From Streptomyces echinoruber (GTDB lineage: Bacteria; Actinomycetota; Actinomycetes; Streptomycetales; Streptomycetaceae): a stretch of 64,000 nucleotides of DNA. The DNA lies in contig NZ_BMWH01000007.1 of assembly GCF_014651135.1 (NCBI RefSeq), forward strand, positions 1 to 64,000, in the 5' to 3' direction. Both the position numbers and the translations under genes were made by a program. Numbering within the stretch: the first letter of the stretch is position 1; every line of letters starts with the position of its first letter. Of this stretch, positions 47,733 to 56,131 are shown piece after piece. Below the pieces are notes generated by a model. It had not been told where the DNA came from, searched no databases, and worked only from the letters and a program-made list of their open reading frames with translations.

Positions 47733-48365
47733 TCAGTCGAACCGGATGTGCCGGAGTCCGACGCGCGCCTGCCGCAGCCGGTTGCGCACCGCCCCGTCGG
47801 GGTTCGGGGCGAGCGTCAGGCCGGCCCGGGCGGCGACGATCTCCGCCGTCCGCGGCACGCTCGTGTGGTCCGTCCACACGTGCTCGGCGAACTCCGGCCC
47901 GCGCAGCCGCTCCAGGCAGTGGTCGAGCTGCCGGACCGCCCAACTCTCCCTTCCCAGGCCCGCCTTCTTCCCCGCGGCGAACTGCAGCAGGTGCCCGAGG
48001 CCGCGTTCCCGCAGCCGCCGCAGCACCGTCTCCCGCTCGGCGAGCAGCGTGAAGTGCCGTACGTCATGGCCGAGTTCGTGCAGCCGCCCGACGGTCTCGG
48101 CGAAGTGGCGGGGGTCGGTGACGGTCATGGGCGCGATGACGACGCCGGGGTGCCCGCGCAGGGCCAGGTCGAGCACCTCGACCACACCCCGCCGCCAGGA
48201 GACCAGGTCCCGGAAGTCGCCCCGCAGCGGCGGCGGCAGCACCCTGCGCAGCCCGAAACCGGCGTGCTCCGGATCGCAGACCACGCTGCCGGGCAGGCGG
48301 CGCCGGATCTCGTACGCGGTCTGTGTCTTGCCCCCGCCGAAGGGGCCGTTGATCCACAACAGCAT
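47733..48365 (-). CDS. TmrB-like ATP-binding protein (P-loop kinase fold)
   Basis: 210 residues. Walker A at the very N-terminus (WINGPFGGGKTQTAYEI) and the following DPEHAGFGLRRVLPP match Bacillus TmrB, a membrane-linked ATP-binding protein that gives tunicamycin resistance. Streptomyces make tunicamycin-type compounds, so resistance is plausible but not shown; many TmrB-like proteins have unknown substrates. The rest (DVRHFTLLAERETVLRRLRE) is kinase-like with a lid region. The start ATG has GGAG six bases upstream. It lies 122 bp after the response-regulator stop; that gap is filled by 3'-end repeats. Confidence 0.85.
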   Translation of the reverse strand: MLLWINGPFGGGKTQTAYEIRRRLPGSVVCDPEHAGFGLRRVLPPPLRGDFRDLVSWRRGVVEVLDLALRGHPGVVIAPMTVTDPRHFAETVGRLHELGHDVRHFTLLAERETVLRRLRERGLGHLLQFAAGKKAGLGRESWAVRQLDHCLERLRGPEFAEHVWTDHTSVPRTAEIVAARAGLTLAPNPDGAVRNRLRQARVGLRHIRFD

Positions 48366-48382
48366 CGAACGCTCCCGGCCTT

Positions 48383-48503
48383 TCCTCCGTCAGCCGTGCC
48401 CGGTATCCCGGTCTTCCGCCCGTCAGCCGTGCCCGGCGCCCCGGTCTTCCGCCCGTCAGCCGTGCCCGGTCCTCGGTCTTCCGCCCGTCAGCCGTGTCCG
48501 CCC
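48383..48503. repeat. 32-33 bp tandem copies of the response-regulator 3' end
   Basis: Units begin near 48383, 48415, 48448 and 48480, each with TCCGCCCGTCAGCCGTG. The last unit is coding and contains the stop at 48488-48490. Confidence 0.92.
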
Positions 48504-49159
48504 GCCCGCACCAGCCCCGTCTCGTAGGCGAGGACGACCACCTGCACCCGGTCCCGCAGCCCCAGCTTGGTCAGGATGCGGCCCACGTGGGTCTTGACGG
48601 TCGCCTCCGACAGCACCAGCCGCTGCGCGATCTCGCCGTTGGACAGGCCCTGTGCGACCAGCATCATCACCTCCCGCTCCCGCTCGGTGAGCCGCTCCAG
48701 CTCCTTGTGCTGCGGCCGCCCGCCGGGCGAGGGCAGCATCGGTGCGAAGCGGTCCAGCAGGCGGCGGGTGGTGGAGGGCGCGACGACCGCGTCGCCGCTG
48801 TGCACGGCGCGGATCGCGGCGAGCAGGTCGCCGGGCGGCACGTCCTTGAGCAGGAAGCCGGAGGCGCCCGCCTTCAGCCCGGAGAAGGCGTACTCGTCGA
48901 GGTCGAAGGTGGTCAGTATGAGCACCTTGGGCGGGTCGGGCCGGACGCAGATGCGGCGGGTGGCCTCCACCCCGTCCAGCTTCGGCATGCGCACGTCCAT
49001 CAGGACGACGTCGACGGACGTGGACTCCAGCGCCCGCAGGGCCTCCACTCCGTCGCCCGCCTCGGCGACGACCTCCATGTCCGGCTGCGCGGCGAGCACC
49101 ATCCGGAATCCGGTGCGCAGCAGCACCTGGTCGTCGACGAGCATCACGCGGATCGGCAT
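48488..49159 (-). CDS. NarL/LuxR-type response regulator
   Basis: 223 residues. Receiver with Asp pair in MLVDDQVLLRTGF, phospho-acceptor Asp in VVLMDVRMPKLDG and the conserved Lys in FLLKDVPPG; LuxR HTH at the C-terminus (LTEREREVMMLVAQGLSNGE, IAQRLVLSEATVKTHVGRIL). Its partner is the sensor kinase 88 bp upstream in the same operon. GGAGG lies eight bases before the ATG. The pair resembles other Streptomyces NarL-type systems, and the signal is unknown. Confidence 0.96.
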   Translation of the reverse strand: MPIRVMLVDDQVLLRTGFRMVLAAQPDMEVVAEAGDGVEALRALESTSVDVVLMDVRMPKLDGVEATRRICVRPDPPKVLILTTFDLDEYAFSGLKAGASGFLLKDVPPGDLLAAIRAVHSGDAVVAPSTTRRLLDRFAPMLPSPGGRPQHKELERLTEREREVMMLVAQGLSNGEIAQRLVLSEATVKTHVGRILTKLGLRDRVQVVVLAYETGLVRAGGHG

Positions 49160-49202
49160 GGCGGCATCCTCCGGTCGGTCGGCTGGTCGTGCACGTGTCG
49201 GC

Positions 49203-49277
49203 GGGCGGGCTCGAGCGGCAGCTCAGTGGGTGGGCTCCAGCGGCAGCTCAGTGGGCGGGCTTGAGCGGCAGCAGGGC
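49203..49277. repeat. 25-bp tandem copies of the sensor-kinase 3' end
   Basis: Units at 49203, 49228 and 49253, each like GGGCGGGCTCGAGCGGCAG. The 49228 unit ends in the stop (49248-49250) and the 49253 unit is coding. Confidence 0.93.
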
Positions 49278-50453
49278 GCTGATGCGGAAGCCTCCGCCGG
49301 GGCGCGGACCCGCGTCCAGCGTGCCGCCGACCATACCGACCCGCTCGCGCATGCCGATCAGCCCGTGGCCCTGCCCGTCCAGGCCGCCCTCCTCGTACAG
49401 CTCGTGCGGGGCGCCCTTGCCGTCGTCCTCCACCAGCAGGCCGAGTCCGTCGTCGAAGTAGACCAGCCGCACGCTGGCGCCCACGTTGGGGCCGCCGTGC
49501 TTGCGCGTGTTGGTCAGCGCCTCCTGCACGATGCGGTACGCGGTCAGCTCGACGCCGCTGGGCAGCGGGCGCGGGGTGCCCTCGACCTTGAAGTCGACCG
49601 GCAGCCCGGATGCGCGGCACTGCTCGACCAGCTCCTCGATCTGCCGCACGTCGGGCTGCGGAACGTACTCGCCGGCCTCCTGGTGCTCGCCGGTGCGCAG
49701 CACGCCCAGCAGGCGGCGCATCTCCGCAAGAGCCTGGCGGCCGGTGGAAGAGATGGTCTCCAGGGCCTTCTTCGCCTGGTCGGGGGCGGAGTCGAGGACG
49801 TAGGCGGCGCCGTCGGCCTGCACCACCATCACCGACACGTTGTGCGCCACCACGTCGTGCAACTCGCGTGCGATGCGGGCGCGTTCGGCGGCGACCGCGA
49901 CCTTCGCCTGCGCCTCGCGCTCCTTCTCCAGGCGGGCGGCGCGCTCCTCCAGCTGCGCGAAGTACGCGCGGCGGGTGCGCAGCGAGTCGCCCAGCACCCA
50001 GGCCAGGGCGAACGGCACGCTCTGGAAGACGACGAGGGCGAGGTTGCCGGCGAAGCTCGTGTGCTCGTTCGGCCAGCGAAGCTGCGCCAGGGGCGCGGCG
50101 CACAGGCCGGCGGTCAGCCCCAGCCGGGAGGCCCAGCGGGCGCCGGTCGCCGCGACCGTGTAGACGATCACCAGCAGGGCGAAGTCGGCCGGCAGCGTCT
50201 CGACGTCCACGGCGAGCTGCGCCACCCCCACCGCGGCGGCCAGCAGCAGCATCCTCTCCGGCATCCGGCGGCGCAGCGTCACGACGACGCCGAGCACGAC
50301 GCTCACCGCCATCGCCGCGGCCAGGGAGCCGTGGCGGTCCGGCGCCCCGTTGATGCTCGACGCGCTCACGCCGGACATCGCCAGCAGGACGAGGGCCCAG
50401 AAGCCGTCGACCCACGTCGGGTGCCTGCGGAGGAAGTCATAGAGGCGCTGCAC
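49248..50453 (-). CDS. Sensor histidine kinase (HisKA_3/NarX type)
   Basis: 401 residues. Four or five membrane helices in the first ~165 residues (LVLLAMSGVSASSI, LAAAMAVSVVLGVVVTL and on) form the sensor part. A coiled linker (AQLEERAARLEKEREAQAKV) leads to the H-box with phospho-His in ARIARELHDVVAHNVSVMV, and the ATPase end has TNTRKHGG and GHGLIGMRERVGMVGG. There is no big outside domain, so it likely senses within the membrane. TACGCT ends seven bases before the GTG, so leaderless translation is likely. It is divergent from the MidA-like methyltransferase gene, with 118 bp between. Confidence 0.95.
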   Translation of the reverse strand: MQRLYDFLRRHPTWVDGFWALVLLAMSGVSASSINGAPDRHGSLAAAMAVSVVLGVVVTLRRRMPERMLLLAAAVGVAQLAVDVETLPADFALLVIVYTVAATGARWASRLGLTAGLCAAPLAQLRWPNEHTSFAGNLALVVFQSVPFALAWVLGDSLRTRRAYFAQLEERAARLEKEREAQAKVAVAAERARIARELHDVVAHNVSVMVVQADGAAYVLDSAPDQAKKALETISSTGRQALAEMRRLLGVLRTGEHQEAGEYVPQPDVRQIEELVEQCRASGLPVDFKVEGTPRPLPSGVELTAYRIVQEALTNTRKHGGPNVGASVRLVYFDDGLGLLVEDDGKGAPHELYEEGGLDGQGHGLIGMRERVGMVGGTLDAGPRPGGGFRISALLPLKPAH

Positions 50454-50571
50454 GTAACCCAGCGTAGGGAAGCGGGATGCGTGCAGGAGTCAACCGGAGG
50501 ACCGATCCCGGCCCGATACCCGTACTCCCCAAGGTGGAGGGTGGCCGGTGCGGGATGCTTAGCCTTGCCGT

Positions 50572-51768
50572 GTGACGGGCGAGACGGCAGGTGGACGGGC
50601 GGACGCGGCCGCGGGCGACGCGTCCCGCGGCCCGCAGGACCGGCGGGACGAGCGGGACGAGCGGGACGCGCGAAACGCGCAGGACTGGCGGGGCTGGCGG
50701 GCCGCCATGGCCGAGGCGCTGTACGGGCCCGGCGGGTTCTACCGGCGGCCGGAGGGCCCGGCCGGGCACTTCCGTACGTCCGTGCACGCCTCGCCGCTGT
50801 TCGCGTGGGCGGTGGCGCGGCTGCTGTGCCGGGTGGACGAGGCGCTGGACCGGCCGCCGCGGCTGGACTTCGTGGACATGGCGGCCGGGCGCGGGGAGCT
50901 GGCCGCCGGGGTGCTGGCCGCGCTGCCCGAGCCGGTGGCGGCCCGCACGCGCGTGTGCGCCGTCGAGATCGCCGACCGGCCCGCCGGCCTGGACCCCCGT
51001 ATCGAGTGGCTGCCCGAACCGCCGCCGGGCGCCCGGGGGCTGCTGTTCGCCAACGAGTGGCTGGACAACGTCCCCCTGGACGTCGCCGAGGTGGACGCCG
51101 CGGGCGCGGCGCGCCTGGTGCTGGTCGCGCCGGACGGCACCGAGCGGCTCGGGCCGCCGGTGGCGGGAGCGGACGCCGCGTGGCTGGCGCGGTGGTGGCC
51201 GCTGCCCGCCGAGGAGGGGCGGCGGGCGGAGATCGGGCATCCCCGGGACACGGCATGGGCCGGGGCGGTGGCGTCGCTGGAGCGGGGGCTCGCGGTCGCC
51301 GTGGACTACGCGCACACGGCGCACGCGCGCCCGGCGTACGGGACGCTCACCGGCTTCCGGGAGGGGCGGGAGACGGCGCCGGTGCCCGACGGGTCGTGCG
51401 ACCTCACCGCGCACGTGGCGCTCGACGCGTGCGCCCTGCCCGGCGGGCGCGTCCTGACGCAGCGCGACGCCCTGCGCGCCCTCGGCCTGACCGGCGCACG
51501 CCCCCCGCTCGCGCTCGCCTCCACCGACCCCGCCGCCTACGTGCGCGCCCTCGCGCGCGCCGGCGAGGCCGCCGAGCTGACCGCGGCCGGCGGGCTCGGC
51601 GACTTCGGCTGGCTGCTCCAGCCCGTGGGCCGCGGGACGGCCGGCCTGCTCGACGACCTGTTCACCGGCCTCACCGCCCCGGCAGCCCCATCCGTCTCGG
51701 CCGATCCAGCCGACCCGGCAGCCTCATCCTCCCTATTTGTCGATGTCGCCGACGACGAAGAACAGTGA
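50572..51768 (+). CDS. MidA/NDUFAF7-family SAM-dependent methyltransferase
   Basis: 398 residues; a charged N-terminus (Arg, Asp, Glu) is followed by the family signature [20 protein letters not shown], motif [18 protein letters not shown] and [15 protein letters not shown], all diagnostic of COG1565/NDUFAF7. In mitochondria NDUFAF7 dimethylates an arginine in NDUFS2, the NuoD homologue. Here the gene's 3' end overlaps an orphan nuoD by 36 bp on the other strand, which makes NuoD a natural target. TAGCCT ends six bases before the GTG, another leaderless-type start. The C-terminal Ala/Ser/Asp tail lies in the overlap. Confidence 0.9.
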   Translation: MTGETAGGRADAAAGDASRGPQDRRDERDERDARNAQDWRGWRAAMAEALYGPGGFYRRPEGPAGHFRTSVHASPLFAWAVARLLCRVDEALDRPPRLDFVDMAAGRGELAAGVLAALPEPVAARTRVCAVEIADRPAGLDPRIEWLPEPPPGARGLLFANEWLDNVPLDVAEVDAAGAARLVLVAPDGTERLGPPVAGADAAWLARWWPLPAEEGRRAEIGHPRDTAWAGAVASLERGLAVAVDYAHTAHARPAYGTLTGFREGRETAPVPDGSCDLTAHVALDACALPGGRVLTQRDALRALGLTGARPPLALASTDPAAYVRALARAGEAAELTAAGGLGDFGWLLQPVGRGTAGLLDDLFTGLTAPAAPSVSADPADPAASSSLFVDVADDEEQ

Positions 51769-52884
51769 CCCCAGGATCGCCACCATGTCCGCCACCAGCG
51801 TCCCCGGCAGCAGCTCGGTCAGCGCCTGGATGTTGTTGTACGACGCCGAGCGCAGCTTGAGCCGGTACGGCGTCTTGTCGCCCTTGCTGACCAGGTAGTA
51901 GCCGTTGAGCCCGAGCGGGTTCTCCGTCCAGGCGTAGGTGTGTCCCTCGGGCGCCTTCAGCACCTTCGGCAGCCGCTGGTTGACCGGGCCGGGCGGCAGC
52001 TCGGCGAGCCGGTCCAGGCAGGCGTCGGCCAGGTCCAGCGAGTTGTGCGTCTGCTCCAGCAGGCACTCGAAGCGGGCCAGGCAGTCGCCCTCGCGCCGGG
52101 TGACGACCCGGAGGGTGTCCTTGAGGTCGGCGTAGGCCAGGTACGGCTCGTCGCGCCGCAGGTCGAAGTCGACGCCGGAGGCGCGCGCGATGGGCCCGCT
52201 CACGCCGTAGGCGTGCACCGTCTCGGGCGTGAGCACTCCCACGCCCCGTGTGCGCCCCCGGAAGATCTCGTTGCCGAGGACGAGGTCGTCGAAGACGTCC
52301 ATGCGGGAGCGCACCGCGGCGACGGCGGCCCGCGCCCGCGTGGTCCAGCCGGCCGGCAGATCCTCCTTGAGGCCGCCGACGCGGTTGAACATGTAGTGCA
52401 TGCGCCCGCCGGAGACCTCCTCCATGACGTTCTGCAGCGTCTCGCGCTCCCGGAACGCGTAGAACACCGGCGTGATCCCGCCCAGCTCCAGCGGGTAGGA
52501 GCCGAGGAACATCAGGTGGTTGAGCACCCGGTTCAGCTCCGCGAGCAGCGTGCGCGTCCACACCGCGCGCTCGGGCACCTCCATGCCGAGCATCCGCTCC
52601 ACGGCGAGCACCACGCCGAGCTCGTTGGAGAACGCCGACAGCCAGTCGTGGCGGTTGGCGAGCATGATGATCTGCCGGTAGTCGCGGGCCTCGAACAGCT
52701 TCTCCGCGCCCCGGTGCATGTAGCCCACCACCGGCTCCGCGCGTGTGATGCGCTCCCCGTCCAGCACCAGCCGCAGCCGCAGCACGCCGTGCGTGGACGG
52801 GTGCTGGGGCCCGATGTTGAGCACCATGTCGGTGCTCTCCGCGGCACCGCCGATCCCGACCGTGGTCTGAGTCGTGGGGGTCAT
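51733..52884 (-). CDS. nuoD2: Orphan NADH-quinone oxidoreductase subunit D (NuoD2)
   Basis: 383 residues of the 49-kDa/NuoD family, the quinone-site subunit of complex [41 protein letters not shown] and NRHDWLSAF are conserved; Arg78 in NRHDW aligns with the arginine near cluster N2 that is methylated in mitochondrial NDUFS2. No other nuo gene is present nearby, so it is a lone paralogue that may replace NuoD in the main complex or act in another hydrogenase-like assembly. ATG 52884 has no clear ribosome site. The 3' end overlaps the methyltransferase gene. Confidence 0.93.
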   Translation of the reverse strand: MTPTTQTTVGIGGAAESTDMVLNIGPQHPSTHGVLRLRLVLDGERITRAEPVVGYMHRGAEKLFEARDYRQIIMLANRHDWLSAFSNELGVVLAVERMLGMEVPERAVWTRTLLAELNRVLNHLMFLGSYPLELGGITPVFYAFRERETLQNVMEEVSGGRMHYMFNRVGGLKEDLPAGWTTRARAAVAAVRSRMDVFDDLVLGNEIFRGRTRGVGVLTPETVHAYGVSGPIARASGVDFDLRRDEPYLAYADLKDTLRVVTRREGDCLARFECLLEQTHNSLDLADACLDRLAELPPGPVNQRLPKVLKAPEGHTYAWTENPLGLNGYYLVSKGDKTPYRLKLRSASYNNIQALTELLPGTLVADMVAILGSLFFVVGDIDK

Positions 52885-52977
52885 GGAGACAGTTTCCCCT
52901 ACGTCCCCCGAGCCCGTGGAGACGGGGAGCCGCGAGAAGCCGGCGGGCGGGGCGCGCCGGTGCGGTGGCGGGGGTGA

Positions 52978-53259
52978 CGGGGGTACGGCCTGGCCGTCAC
53001 CGACGTGGTGTGCGCGGCGCGGCACGGGCTGCTGCGGCGCCGCCTCGCCCGCGTCCCGCACGCCAGGGTGCGGAGCGTACGGCTCGCCCAGGGGCCGTGG
53101 CAGCGGCTGCGGCGGGTCGCCGACGTCCCCGTCGACACGGGCGCCGGCCGGACGGTCACGGCCCGGCTCCGGGACACCGGCGAGGCCGCGCGCCTGTTGC
53201 ACGCGCCGGCGGCGCGCCCGCGCACCGGGCGGCGGGGGCGCGGCCGGACCGGTGGATGA
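52978..53259 (+). pseudogene. Remnant of a bacterial PH-domain protein
   Basis: The reading frame [20 protein letters not shown], then [20 protein letters not shown] and [11 protein letters not shown], resembles the C-terminal half of bPH_2 (YdbS/YdbT-like) domains. A stop codon (52975-52977) and no start or first half lie upstream, so it looks like a decayed fragment. A short gene starting at GTG 53005 (84 residues) cannot be excluded. The remaining sequence to 53475 contains repeats only. Confidence 0.4.
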
Positions 53260-53286
53260 CGTAGGGACGCGCCACGCGCGCGGGGC

Positions 53287-53370
53287 CGCCGGTCTCCCCC
53301 GCACTCGGGTGCCGGCGCCGCCGGTCTCCCAGCGCGCGAGTGCTGGTGCCGCCGGTCTCCCCCGCGCGTG
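53287..53370. repeat. GCCGCCGGTCTCCC repeat
   Basis: GCCGGTCTCCCCCGC-type units at about 53288, 53319 and 53350, in the gap between the PH remnant and the coiled-coil protein gene. Confidence 0.6.
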
Positions 53371-53475
53371 CCCGTGCGCCCCGTACCGTTCCGCGGCCGT
53401 GCCACGGCGCCCCGCGGGGCCTGCCGCCGCCTCACGACGCGGCGCCCCGGCCCCGGCCCCGCCCCCGACGCCGCG

Positions 53476-54603
53476 TCACGACACCTTGCTGCGCAGCCCC
53501 TGCAGGTCGATCTGCTCGGTCTCGTCGTGGGCCGTCAGGTCGATGACCTGTCCCACACCGCGCGCGTCCTCGCCGGCCGGCTTGTAGCGGGACTCGGTCT
53601 CGGCCTTGTGCAGGGCGAGGGCTTCCTGGCCGACGACGTCGGCGAGGTCCTCGTTCTGCACGCCGCCCAGGCCGGCGGCGGCGGACCGCTTGGGCGAGCC
53701 CTTCTTCGTGCCGAAGAAGTCGAAGCCGCCCTCGGCCGCCGGGGGCCGCACCGGGGCGGGCGGTACGACGGCCTTCGCGGGCGGCACGGTGAAGTGGCCG
53801 GACGGCTGCCGCCCGGGGACGCCGCCGCGGGCGGCCGCCTCCGGGGCGGCCGTGCGCCGGTGCCCGTCGGCGGCGGCCGGCCCGTCCCCGTCCCGCTCCC
53901 CGTCCGCCTGCGCCTCCGCCTCGGACGCGGCCGCCCGCCGCTCGGCGGAGGCGTCCCGCGTCCGCTCGTCGTCGTCGGCGCCGGCGAGCCGGGCCAGGGC
54001 CTGGGCGGCGCGCTGGAAGAGGCGGGCGCCCTCGGGCGAGGAGAGACCGGTCTGCGCCGGGGCGTCCTCGGGCGCCGGCCCGGCAAAGCCGTCGGCGTTG
54101 TCGGTGGCATCGGTGGCGCCGGCGGCGTCGGTGTCCTCGGCGGGCACCGCGGCCTCCAGTTCGAGCAGGCGGCGGCCCTCCAGGGCGCTGGCGCGCTCGG
54201 TCTCCGCCGTGGCGTACCGGCGCAGCAGCGCCGCGTGCTCGTTGCGCAGGGCCGCCAGTTCCGCGCGCTTGGCGCGCAGCTTCTGCTCCAGCCGGCCGCG
54301 CAGTTCGCGGGCCTCCTCGAGGTCGGTCTCGAGTTCGGCGAGGCGTTCCTCGAAGCGCCACTCGTCGCTCGCACGCGCGCGGACGAGGTCGGCGACGCGC
54401 TTGCCCGCCTGCACGTCCCAGCGGCGCATGACGGCCGCGCCGACGAGTGCCGTGGCCGCCGCGACCGCGGCCAGGGTGCGGAGCACCGCCGGCTCCGTGA
54501 ACAGCCAGGGGCCGAGGGCGCACACGAGGGAGACGCCGGCGATCGCCGCGGGAGGAAGCATTCTGTGCAGGGGCGGGGAATGGCGGTGACGTCCACGTGG
54601 CAT
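53476..54603 (-). CDS. Membrane-anchored coiled-coil protein, function unknown
   Basis: 375 residues. Two hydrophobic segments (PAAIAGVSLVCALGPWLF, ~18-35; VLRTLAAVAAATALVGAAVM, ~40-60) are followed by a coiled coil (~90-150: EERLAELETDLEEARELRGR and on), then a disordered acidic stretch, and a conserved-looking end (GGFDFFGTKKG, later EQIDLQGLRSKVS). It resembles Streptomyces secreted/membrane coiled-coil proteins of unknown role. ATG 54603 is supported by TAAGTT ending seven bases upstream (leaderless). An earlier in-frame start would run over the promoter. Confidence 0.78.
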   Translation of the reverse strand: MPRGRHRHSPPLHRMLPPAAIAGVSLVCALGPWLFTEPAVLRTLAAVAAATALVGAAVMRRWDVQAGKRVADLVRARASDEWRFEERLAELETDLEEARELRGRLEQKLRAKRAELAALRNEHAALLRRYATAETERASALEGRRLLELEAAVPAEDTDAAGATDATDNADGFAGPAPEDAPAQTGLSSPEGARLFQRAAQALARLAGADDDERTRDASAERRAAASEAEAQADGERDGDGPAAADGHRRTAAPEAAARGGVPGRQPSGHFTVPPAKAVVPPAPVRPPAAEGGFDFFGTKKGSPKRSAAAGLGGVQNEDLADVVGQEALALHKAETESRYKPAGEDARGVGQVIDLTAHDETEQIDLQGLRSKVS

Positions 54604-54730
54604 GGCCAGAAACTTACCGCGCGTAGGCGAATCGTGGTGCCCCGCACCGTAAAAAGACAGCCATACCCGAGTGTTCACAGTGCGTCAGCTCTCCCCCGCG
54701 CGGAAGAGTGAATTCGAAGTTTCGCCGATT

Positions 54731-54774
54731 CCCGCCCGTTCCGGGATCGTCTCCCGCCCGTTCCGGGATCGTCA
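54731..54774. repeat. 22-bp duplication at the esterase stop codon
   Basis: CCCGCCCGTTCCGGGATCGT occurs at 54731 and 54753; the second copy ends in the stop codon of the esterase (54772-54774). Confidence 0.9.
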
Positions 54775-55902
54775 CCGGTCGTCGAGCCGCTCGCTCAGCC
54801 ACTGCAGCGCGGCCGGGATCTCCCGCCGCCAGGTGGTGAAGTTGTGGCCGCCACTGTCGAGGATGATCGACGAGATACCGGTGCGGCCGGTCGCCTTCAC
54901 CCGTTCTATGAACTTCAGCGTGTCCTTGTAGTTCGGCTCGCCGGCCCTGCTGCTGGTGACGAGCAGCGAAGTCGCGGGCGCCCGCAGGTGCTTGAGACAC
55001 CACCACAGGTCGGAACGATTCTTCAGGTCTTTGTTCCGGTGGAACAGATCCCCCGTCGTCGGATCGGTCGGCGCCTTGTAGTACGCGGACAGCCCCGCGC
55101 CCGCCGCGTACACCTCCGGATGGTGCAGCGCCAGTTTCAGCGCGCAGTAGCCGCCGGTGGAATCGCCGATGATCCCCCACCCGCCCGGCCCGCGCCCCAC
55201 CCGGTAGTGCGCCGCCACGGCGTCCGGCAGGTCCCGCGCGAAGAAGGACTCCGCCCGCGGCCCGCCGGGCACGTCCACGCACTCGGTGTCCCGCGGCGGC
55301 GCCACCGTAGGCCGCAGCATCACCAGGACCATCGGCCGCATCCGCCCGTCCTTCGCCAGCGCGTGCGCCGTGTGCGGGTAGTGCAGCTTGTCCACCAGCG
55401 CCCGGGCGGTGCCGGGGTAGCCGGTGAGCACCACGGCCGCCGGGAACGTACGGGTGCGGTACCGCGGCCGGAAGTACTCCGGCGGCAGGTACACGTACGC
55501 GGGCACGGTCAGGTGCGTGGTACGGCCGGAGATCTCGACCCGCTGGATCCGCCCCGCCGTCCCGGGCCGCGCCCCGCCGGCCGCCGGCAGGTCGCGCGCG
55601 TCCGTCACCCGCAGCGCGCCGCCCGCGCCGCCGGCCACCGTGGCGTGGTCGACGACCACGCCCTGGGCGGTTTCCCGCCCGAGCAGGTCGGCCCAGTCGG
55701 CGTAGAACCCGAAGGCCTGGTTCACGGCGAGGCCCGCGGTGGCGAACAGGGACAGCTGCGTGGCCAGCAGCAGGCCGATCCGCCCGCCCACCGCCCGCCA
55801 GCCGCGCCGCGCGAGCCGCGGCCAGCACCACACCGTGCCGGCGAACAGCGCCACCGCACAGCCGACCGCCAGCACCAGCACCTTGTCGCTCGTCAGACCC
55901 AT
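54772..55902 (-). CDS. Membrane-anchored esterase (alpha/beta hydrolase, esterase D/antigen 85-like)
   Basis: 376 residues. Two N-terminal helices (VLVLAVGCAVALFAGTVW; LLLATQLSLFATAGLAV) anchor an outside domain of the PF00756 esterase group: oxyanion region VVLTGYPGT, nucleophile elbow GIIGDSTGGYCALK, and the C-terminal ILDSGGHNFTTWRR with the catalytic His. Antigen 85-type relatives transfer acyl groups in the mycobacterial wall; here it is more likely a lipase or esterase on the cell surface. CAGGAG lies five bases before the ATG. It is divergent from the lysyl-PG synthase-like gene, sharing a 229-bp promoter region. Confidence 0.9.
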   Translation of the reverse strand: MGLTSDKVLVLAVGCAVALFAGTVWCWPRLARRGWRAVGGRIGLLLATQLSLFATAGLAVNQAFGFYADWADLLGRETAQGVVVDHATVAGGAGGALRVTDARDLPAAGGARPGTAGRIQRVEISGRTTHLTVPAYVYLPPEYFRPRYRTRTFPAAVVLTGYPGTARALVDKLHYPHTAHALAKDGRMRPMVLVMLRPTVAPPRDTECVDVPGGPRAESFFARDLPDAVAAHYRVGRGPGGWGIIGDSTGGYCALKLALHHPEVYAAGAGLSAYYKAPTDPTTGDLFHRNKDLKNRSDLWWCLKHLRAPATSLLVTSSRAGEPNYKDTLKFIERVKATGRTGISSIILDSGGHNFTTWRREIPAALQWLSERLDDR

Positions 55903-56009
55903 GGGCTCCTGCCTGCGTCGTCCCGCCCCGGGCAGCCCGCCGACGCACTCTTGACACGAGCTTGCCCCGGGCTTTTCCCGGCCTTTGAATCGGCTTTCCG
56001 ATGGGGAGT

Positions 56010-56035
56010 GAACCTGTATCCCCGAGACACCGTCC
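56010..56035 (+). promoter_or_regulatory. Probable sigma-E-type promoter of the lysX/mprF-like gene
   Basis: -35 GAACC (56010-56014), 16-bp spacer, -10 CGTCC (56031-56035, followed by TAG), matching the GAAC...CGTC pattern of SigE and related ECF factors. Transcription would start near 56042. Confidence 0.65.
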
Positions 56036-56131
56036 TAGAGGGCGCAATGTCGCCGGATGCCCGAATCGGCACCGGATCCAAGGTCTCTCGCAGAACTACG
56101 GGATGCGATGTCTGTCAGGACAGATGGGGAA

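Noticed and set aside
56057..56131. Earlier start for the lysX/mprF-like gene
   Set aside because: Third-codon bases there are mixed AT/GC unlike coding DNA in this window, and GGGGA precedes the later ATG at 56132.
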